Positions 56,527 through 60,481 of a stretch of 60,481 bases of DNA are shown here, piece by piece (position 1 is the stretch's first letter; each line of letters opens with the position of its first letter). The notes below the pieces were generated by a model. It ran no database searches, was not told the DNA's origin, and saw nothing but the letters and a program-made list of their open reading frames with translations. The translations under genes were made by a program, and so were the position numbers. Source of the DNA: Planctomycetaceae bacterium (GTDB taxonomy: Bacteria; Planctomycetota; Phycisphaerae; Phycisphaerales; UBA1924); the NCBI GenBank assembly GCA_021294835.1, contig JAJTDF010000010.1:1-60481 (forward strand), read 5' to 3'.

Positions 56527-58749
56527 TCAGGTCCGTCGCTTGAGGGCGAGCACGGTCAGGTCATCGGCGGGAGCGGTCTGAAAGGCCAGGCTGGCGGCGG
56601 CGGCGGATTCGCACAGGGCCTGGGCGTCGGCATCGGCCGGTGCGTCGGCGACGGCGGCCAGCAGCCGCTCGATGCCGAACAGGTCGCCGGAGCCGGGGCG
56701 ATGGGCCTCGGTCAGTCCGTCGGAGAAGGCCAGCAGCGTGTCGCCGGGTTGCAGGGTGATCTCAGCTTCGGCGAAGCCGCCCCAGGCGTCTTCATCCATG
56801 ATGCCCAGCAGCGGCGCGGTGGGCGGGCCGATCTCGCACGGGTTCAGCGGGGCGGCGGCGGAACGCAGGACCGGCGGCGGGTGTCCGGCGTTGATGTACC
56901 GCAGGCGGCCGGTCTGGGGCGAGTAGAGGCCGAGGAACAGCGTGACGAACATCTCGGAGCTGGAGTCGCGCAGCAGCGTCTGGTTGGTGCGGCGGATGAT
57001 CTCCATCGGCGAGAGTTCCACGGCGGCGAGGTTGCGGATGACCGTGCGGGTCACGGCCATGAGCAGCGAGGCGGGCACGCCCTTGCCGGAGACATCGGCG
57101 ACGACCAGCAGCAGGTCGCCCGATGGGGTGAAGAAGAAGTCGTAGAAGTCGCCGGCGACATGGCGGGCGGGAATGTTGCTGGCATGCAGGTCGAACTCGG
57201 TGCGATCGGGGAAGGGCGGGAAGGTGCGGGGCAGGAGGTCCTGCTGGATGCGGCGGGCGATGCGCAGCTCGCTCTCCATGGCCTCGCGGGCGGCGGTCTG
57301 GTCGGCCAGGGCCTGCATCTGGTGGCGGAGGCGGCCGGTCATGCGGTTGAAGCCCCGCGCCAGGGTGGCCACTTCGTCGCCCCCGGCGGGCTCGGGGACT
57401 TTCTGGTCCAGATCGCCGGCGGCGACCGAGCCGGCGGCCAGGGCGAGGCTCTCGATGGGTCGGGACAGCCGCACGGCAACCAGAAGGATGACCGCTCCGG
57501 TGATGGCCAGGCCGAGCAGCAGCAGGCCGCCGGTGGTGGCCAGACGCGAGAGGATGGGGCGGGTGACTTCAGACTCGGGGAAGGCGGTGATGAACCAGAG
57601 CCCGGCGGCGGGGATGGGCGTGAGGACGACCCAGTGAGGCTCGTCGCGAATGCCGGCGGCGGTTTGGGAGCCGGCGGCGGAGGGGCGGGTCTGGGCGTTG
57701 TCGCGCAGGGCCGAGATGCGGACAACCACGCCGTCGCGACCGATGCGAACGGCGGAGATGTCTCCCGGGGTCTGAGGCGGCAGTTGGCCCTTGACGGCCT
57801 GCTCGATGGCCAGCAGTTCCGCGGCGGCGCCCCGCCGGGCGAGATCGAAGATGTTGACGCCGATGCGGTCCTCGGTGGAGGAGGAGCCGACGAGGCGGCC
57901 GTCGTTGTCGATGATGGCGAAGCCCCGGTCGCCCAGGCCCCGCAGGGCGGAGGCGACGGCGTCGGGGATCTCGGGCTCGGGGACGTCCGGTCCTGCGGCC
58001 CTCTGGGCGCGGGGGCGACGTGTCGAGGCGGCGCCCTGTCCGGAGGCTTCGGCGGCCTTGACCACCGAGGTGAGCTCGGCGAGGCGTTGCGAGGAGAGGT
58101 TGACCTCGATGACGGCGGGCAGATCGGTGCTGCGTTGCTGCACCGTGACCGGCGTGAGGTAGGTCATCACCTGGCGGGGGGCGGCGCGTCGGGCGGCGGC
58201 GGTGCCGCGGCTGTCGGGGCGGAGGGTGATCCAGGTCGGGCGCGGCGCGGCGGCCAGTGCGGTCCACCAATCGACGGCGCCGGGATCGAGTCGCTGAGCG
58301 GGGCGCGGGGCGGCGGAATCGTCGGCGGTGAAGACCAGGAGCTGGCGGGCGGCGGGGGCCGGGGCGGCGCCGGTCAAAGGGTCAATGGCGTCGGGGGGCG
58401 ACGGGGATCGCGGGTCGCCGAAGGCGAACAGGACACGGACCGAGACGATGGTGTCATCGGCGGCGAGCAGGGCGGCGGCGAGCGACTGCACGCGGGCGAG
58501 GCCCTGGGCGGAGGTGCTGAGGGTGGAGGAGATGGACGTGGCGTAGCTGTCGGCCAGCTGCATGATGGCGCGGAGGCGGCCGTCGATCTGGAGGGCGACG
58601 GTGCCGGCGCGCTCGGCGGCCCGTTCGCGTGCGGCGGCCAACGCGGTGGCGGCGGAGGAGCGGAAGTCGAGCAGGCTGATGAACAGGAAGGTCGCCGTGA
58701 GGGGGATGGCCAGGGAGAGGATCAGTTTGGTGCGGATCTTCAAGCGCAT
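56527..58749 (-). CDS. Membrane-bound HAMP/SpoIIE (PP2C-type) phosphatase
   Basis: A 740-residue sensor phosphatase. Two membrane helices (about 7-26 KLILSLAIPLTATFLFISLL and about 395-420 GLLLLGLAITGAVILLVAVR) enclose a periplasmic sensory domain of about 370 residues that looks Cache-like (FAIIDNDGRLVGSSSTEDRI). A HAMP linker follows (LSRPIESLALAAGSVAAGDL, then KVPEPAGGDEVATLARGFNR), then SpoIIE phosphatase: ELRIARRIQQDLLPRTFPPF, VAGDFYDFFFTPSGDLLLVV then ADVSGKGVPASLLMA, FSDGLTEAH and PADDLTVLAL. Metal-binding Asp residues are present. A GTG at 58761 is an alternative start. Such RsbU-type enzymes act on anti-sigma antagonists; no partner gene is adjacent. Confidence 0.92.
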   Translation of the reverse strand: MRLKIRTKLILSLAIPLTATFLFISLLDFRSSAATALAAARERAAERAGTVALQIDGRLRAIMQLADSYATSISSTLSTSAQGLARVQSLAAALLAADDTIVSVRVLFAFGDPRSPSPPDAIDPLTGAAPAPAARQLLVFTADDSAAPRPAQRLDPGAVDWWTALAAAPRPTWITLRPDSRGTAAARRAAPRQVMTYLTPVTVQQRSTDLPAVIEVNLSSQRLAELTSVVKAAEASGQGAASTRRPRAQRAAGPDVPEPEIPDAVASALRGLGDRGFAIIDNDGRLVGSSSTEDRIGVNIFDLARRGAAAELLAIEQAVKGQLPPQTPGDISAVRIGRDGVVVRISALRDNAQTRPSAAGSQTAAGIRDEPHWVVLTPIPAAGLWFITAFPESEVTRPILSRLATTGGLLLLGLAITGAVILLVAVRLSRPIESLALAAGSVAAGDLDQKVPEPAGGDEVATLARGFNRMTGRLRHQMQALADQTAAREAMESELRIARRIQQDLLPRTFPPFPDRTEFDLHASNIPARHVAGDFYDFFFTPSGDLLLVVADVSGKGVPASLLMAVTRTVIRNLAAVELSPMEIIRRTNQTLLRDSSSEMFVTLFLGLYSPQTGRLRYINAGHPPPVLRSAAAPLNPCEIGPPTAPLLGIMDEDAWGGFAEAEITLQPGDTLLAFSDGLTEAHRPGSGDLFGIERLLAAVADAPADADAQALCESAAAASLAFQTAPADDLTVLALKRRT

Positions 58750-58842
58750 GGCGTACGTCACAGCGCGCCGGGCTGAGGGACGGCGGAACGAACGGTACGG
58801 CCATCGGGTCGCGGCGGGCGGGGCGGCCGGGACTGATCGCGA

Positions 58843-60270
58843 CTACTGACCGGACTGGGCGGGTTTGCCGGGCGGGGCGTCGGCGGGGGCGAGGGTGAGG
58901 GTCTCGATGCCGACGATGGGGGAGAGGAAGGCGGCGTTGTCCCACTGGTTGGAGTTGCGGGTGGCCTCGCCGAAGCGGACGATGACCAGATCCAACTGGG
59001 GCAGGAGGTAGAGCCGCTGTTTGCCCAGGCCGGCGGCCATGAACAGTTCCAGCGTCTGGCCGTCGGGCAGGGTCGGGGCGCGGGTCTGGCCTTGCTGGTT
59101 GCGTTCGCGGAGCTGCTCGCGGTAGCGTTCGCGGAGGCGGTCGCGAAGGGTCTGGCGTTGCTCGTCCTTGCCGTCGGCGGGGGTGGCGGCGGGCGAGTCG
59201 GCGGGGGTCAGGCCGGACTCGGCGACGGTGAGTTCGGGCTCGCCGCCGGAGCCGAGCCACCAGGTCAGGCCATACTGCTTGTTGGTGGGGCTGGGCTTGA
59301 AGCACTCGGCGAGGAGTTTGGGATCCAGCACCTGCGTGGGTTCGCCGGTGTCGCTGATGACTGCGCCGCCGAGGGTGACAAAGCGGCCGAAGCGGGCCCA
59401 GTTCTCCGCGGTGAGCATGCTGCCGCCGGGGAGGTTGGGGTTGCCGGAAGGGTCTTTGCCGATGCGGAACACGCTGACGCCGGCGGGGGTGAGGATGCGC
59501 TTGATCAGGTAGTCCTCGACGCCGGTGTAGGGGAAGGCCGGGTCAGCAGCTTTGCGGGCGGCGATTTTGCGCTTGAGCAGTTCGCCGAAGGCGTAGAAGT
59601 GGCTGGGCCCGTAGCGGAAGACGGAGCCGGGCTCGTTGATGGCGTCCACTTCAAGGGCGGCCAGGCCCAGATCACGCGGGGCGGGGCCGGTGCGCTCGCG
59701 GTCGAGCCTTTGGTTGCGGCGGCTGGCGCCCTCGCCGAGGACGGAGCTGCCGCCCCGGCCCCCGAGCAGCGCATCAGCGGCTTCAAGGCCGGAGTTGAGT
59801 TGCAGGAGGTTGCGGACGGTGATCTTGGACTTGCGCGGGTCGGTCTGCCACTCGGTCAGCGTGTCGGCGGCGCGTTCATCAAACCCGGTGAGCAGGCCAT
59901 CGCTGATGGCGGCGACGGCGAGGACGCCGACGAAGGACTTGGTGCCGCTGGCCAGGGGGTGGGGGCGGGAGGCGGACCAGGTGTTGTCATAACGCTGGAA
60001 GATGACCTTGCCGCCTTGCATGACCAGCAGAGCGCGGCCGCCCCGCTCGGCGGAATAGTCGGCGGCGGCGTTGAAGCCGGCGGTGCGCTCGTCGGGGGTG
60101 CGGGGGTCGAGGTAGCGGGCGGGCTTGAGGGGGTCAACGAAGACGGTGGAGGTGGTGGGGAGGGGGATTGGGGTTGTGGAAGCAGGCTCAGCGCGGAGGG
60201 AGGGCGGGGCTGCCCAGGTGAGGGCGGCGGCGGCGATCAAGGCGAGGGGGGTGGCGCAGCGGAGGTGCAT
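58843..60270 (-). CDS. Secreted serine hydrolase of the beta-lactamase/class C family
   Basis: A 475-residue exported protein with a signal peptide ending about SLRAEP (residue 27). The nucleophile motif S-x-x-K is SGTK (Ser108, Lys111). The second motif, usually Y-x-N, reads YGP in VFRYGPSHFYAFGELL. The end GLGKQRLYLLPQLDLVIVRF resembles the final strand of class C beta-lactamase-like esterases. A charged insertion of about 30 residues (RQTLRDRLRERYREQLRERN and flanks) precedes that strand and is unusual. Likely an esterase or peptidase of the beta-lactamase fold rather than a true beta-lactamase; substrate unknown. The phosphatase gene follows on the same strand 93 bases downstream. Confidence 0.85.
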   Translation of the reverse strand: MHLRCATPLALIAAAALTWAAPPSLRAEPASTTPIPLPTTSTVFVDPLKPARYLDPRTPDERTAGFNAAADYSAERGGRALLVMQGGKVIFQRYDNTWSASRPHPLASGTKSFVGVLAVAAISDGLLTGFDERAADTLTEWQTDPRKSKITVRNLLQLNSGLEAADALLGGRGGSSVLGEGASRRNQRLDRERTGPAPRDLGLAALEVDAINEPGSVFRYGPSHFYAFGELLKRKIAARKAADPAFPYTGVEDYLIKRILTPAGVSVFRIGKDPSGNPNLPGGSMLTAENWARFGRFVTLGGAVISDTGEPTQVLDPKLLAECFKPSPTNKQYGLTWWLGSGGEPELTVAESGLTPADSPAATPADGKDEQRQTLRDRLRERYREQLRERNQQGQTRAPTLPDGQTLELFMAAGLGKQRLYLLPQLDLVIVRFGEATRNSNQWDNAAFLSPIVGIETLTLAPADAPPGKPAQSGQ

Positions 60271-60452
60271 GAGGGTGTCAACGGCTGGGGTGTTGCCGGA
60301 TTGCCAAGGGGTGAGGTGGTCAGGCGGTCAGATCACGGGTGGGAGGTGGCGGGGTGGCGGGGCAGGTCTGGTGCGTGCTCAGCTGGCCTTTGGCCTTCTG
60401 CCTTTCCTTCGCTCTCTTCGATCCTTGTATGTTTCTGGGAGCAGCTCCGCTC

Positions 60453-60481
60453 GCCGGCCCATCGCCCCGCTGTGGGCCGGC
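60453..60481. repeat. Perfect inverted repeat at the window edge
   Basis: GCCGGCCCA (60453-60461) pairs with TGGGCCGGC (60473-60481) around an 11-base loop. It could be a terminator of the flanking gene or an element end, but the sequence beyond the window is not visible, so no T run can be checked. Confidence 0.6.

Noticed and set aside
56701..58776. 691-residue plus-strand Gly-rich frame
   Set aside because: Antisense to the HAMP/SpoIIE phosphatase, whose motifs are complete.
58843..60270. Annotation as a true class C beta-lactamase
   Set aside because: S-x-x-K is present, but the Y-x-N motif is altered and there is no K-T/S-G motif; esterase or peptidase relatives fit better.

Overview
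The window looks like a chromosomal segment of a diderm, very GC-rich planctomycete, most likely of the Phycisphaerae. The organism call is inferred from family content: a DUF11-repeat lipoprotein, a secreted NxxGxxAF-repeat protein with a dockerin-like tail, a HYExAFE-type protein, long MoxR/DUF58/von Willebrand A operons, a DUF1573-rhodanese-MauE cassette, and outer-membrane genes (BamA, an LpxL-type acyltransferase). Codons are strongly G/C-biased at the third position, so almost every real gene casts long antisense shadow frames. I saw no rRNA, tRNA or CRISPR array.

Layout. 1-2.9 kb: the edge of an IS630-type transposase, a DUF11 lipoprotein with its own terminator and promoter, and a small membrane protein, all on the minus strand. 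3.1-9.0 kb: bamA, then ogt and a short-chain dehydrogenase in overlap, an unknown minus-strand gene and a flavin reductase. 9.3-17.6 kb: the NxxGxxAF protein, a HYExAFE protein with a nuclease-like motif that overlaps a convergent CDF metal transporter, a DUF4139 protein and a class III fructose-bisphosphatase. 17.8-25.6 kb: a Bax-inhibitor-1/YccA protein, a hipBA toxin-antitoxin pair with two palindromic operators, a MauE-thioredoxin fusion, a P1B-4-like metal ATPase, a small basic winged-helix-like protein and a NeuD-like acyltransferase. 25.9-32.6 kb: an envelope coiled-coil protein with a BRCT-like end, an acyltransferase, a CheY-like receiver, a Met-rich protein, an aldehyde dehydrogenase with a histone-H1-like N-terminus and an ABC-permease-like protein.

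32.9-54.3 kb is one long plus-strand series with many 1-4 base overlaps: NHL lipoprotein, vWA protein, MoxR ATPase, an unrelated-looking Cys-rich protein, DUF58, BatA-like vWA protein, a large membrane protein, an ABC exporter pair, an ECF-like sigma factor that appears to start with CTG, a one-TM Cys-motif protein, DUF1573, rhodanese, MauE/DoxX, and a TPR O-GlcNAc-transferase-like enzyme. 54.3-60.5 kb holds cheV, a zinc-ribbon protein, a perfect four-tract G-quadruplex motif, yajQ, a HAMP/SpoIIE phosphatase and a secreted serine hydrolase.

How the genes may work together. The MoxR/DUF58/vWA block probably forms a chaperone-type complex at the membrane. The DUF1573-rhodanese-MauE block suggests periplasmic thiol or sulfur handling, and a second MauE protein fused to a thioredoxin fold lies 30 kb away. 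A receiver protein, CheV and a SpoIIE phosphatase give separate signalling inputs. The observations I would follow first are the sigma factor without a canonical start codon, the Cys-rich gene inside the MoxR operon, the BRCT-like envelope protein, the HYExAFE protein with its putative leaderless promoter, the paired hip operators and the GGGGATT quadruplex. I ran no searches; family names rest on motif recognition.
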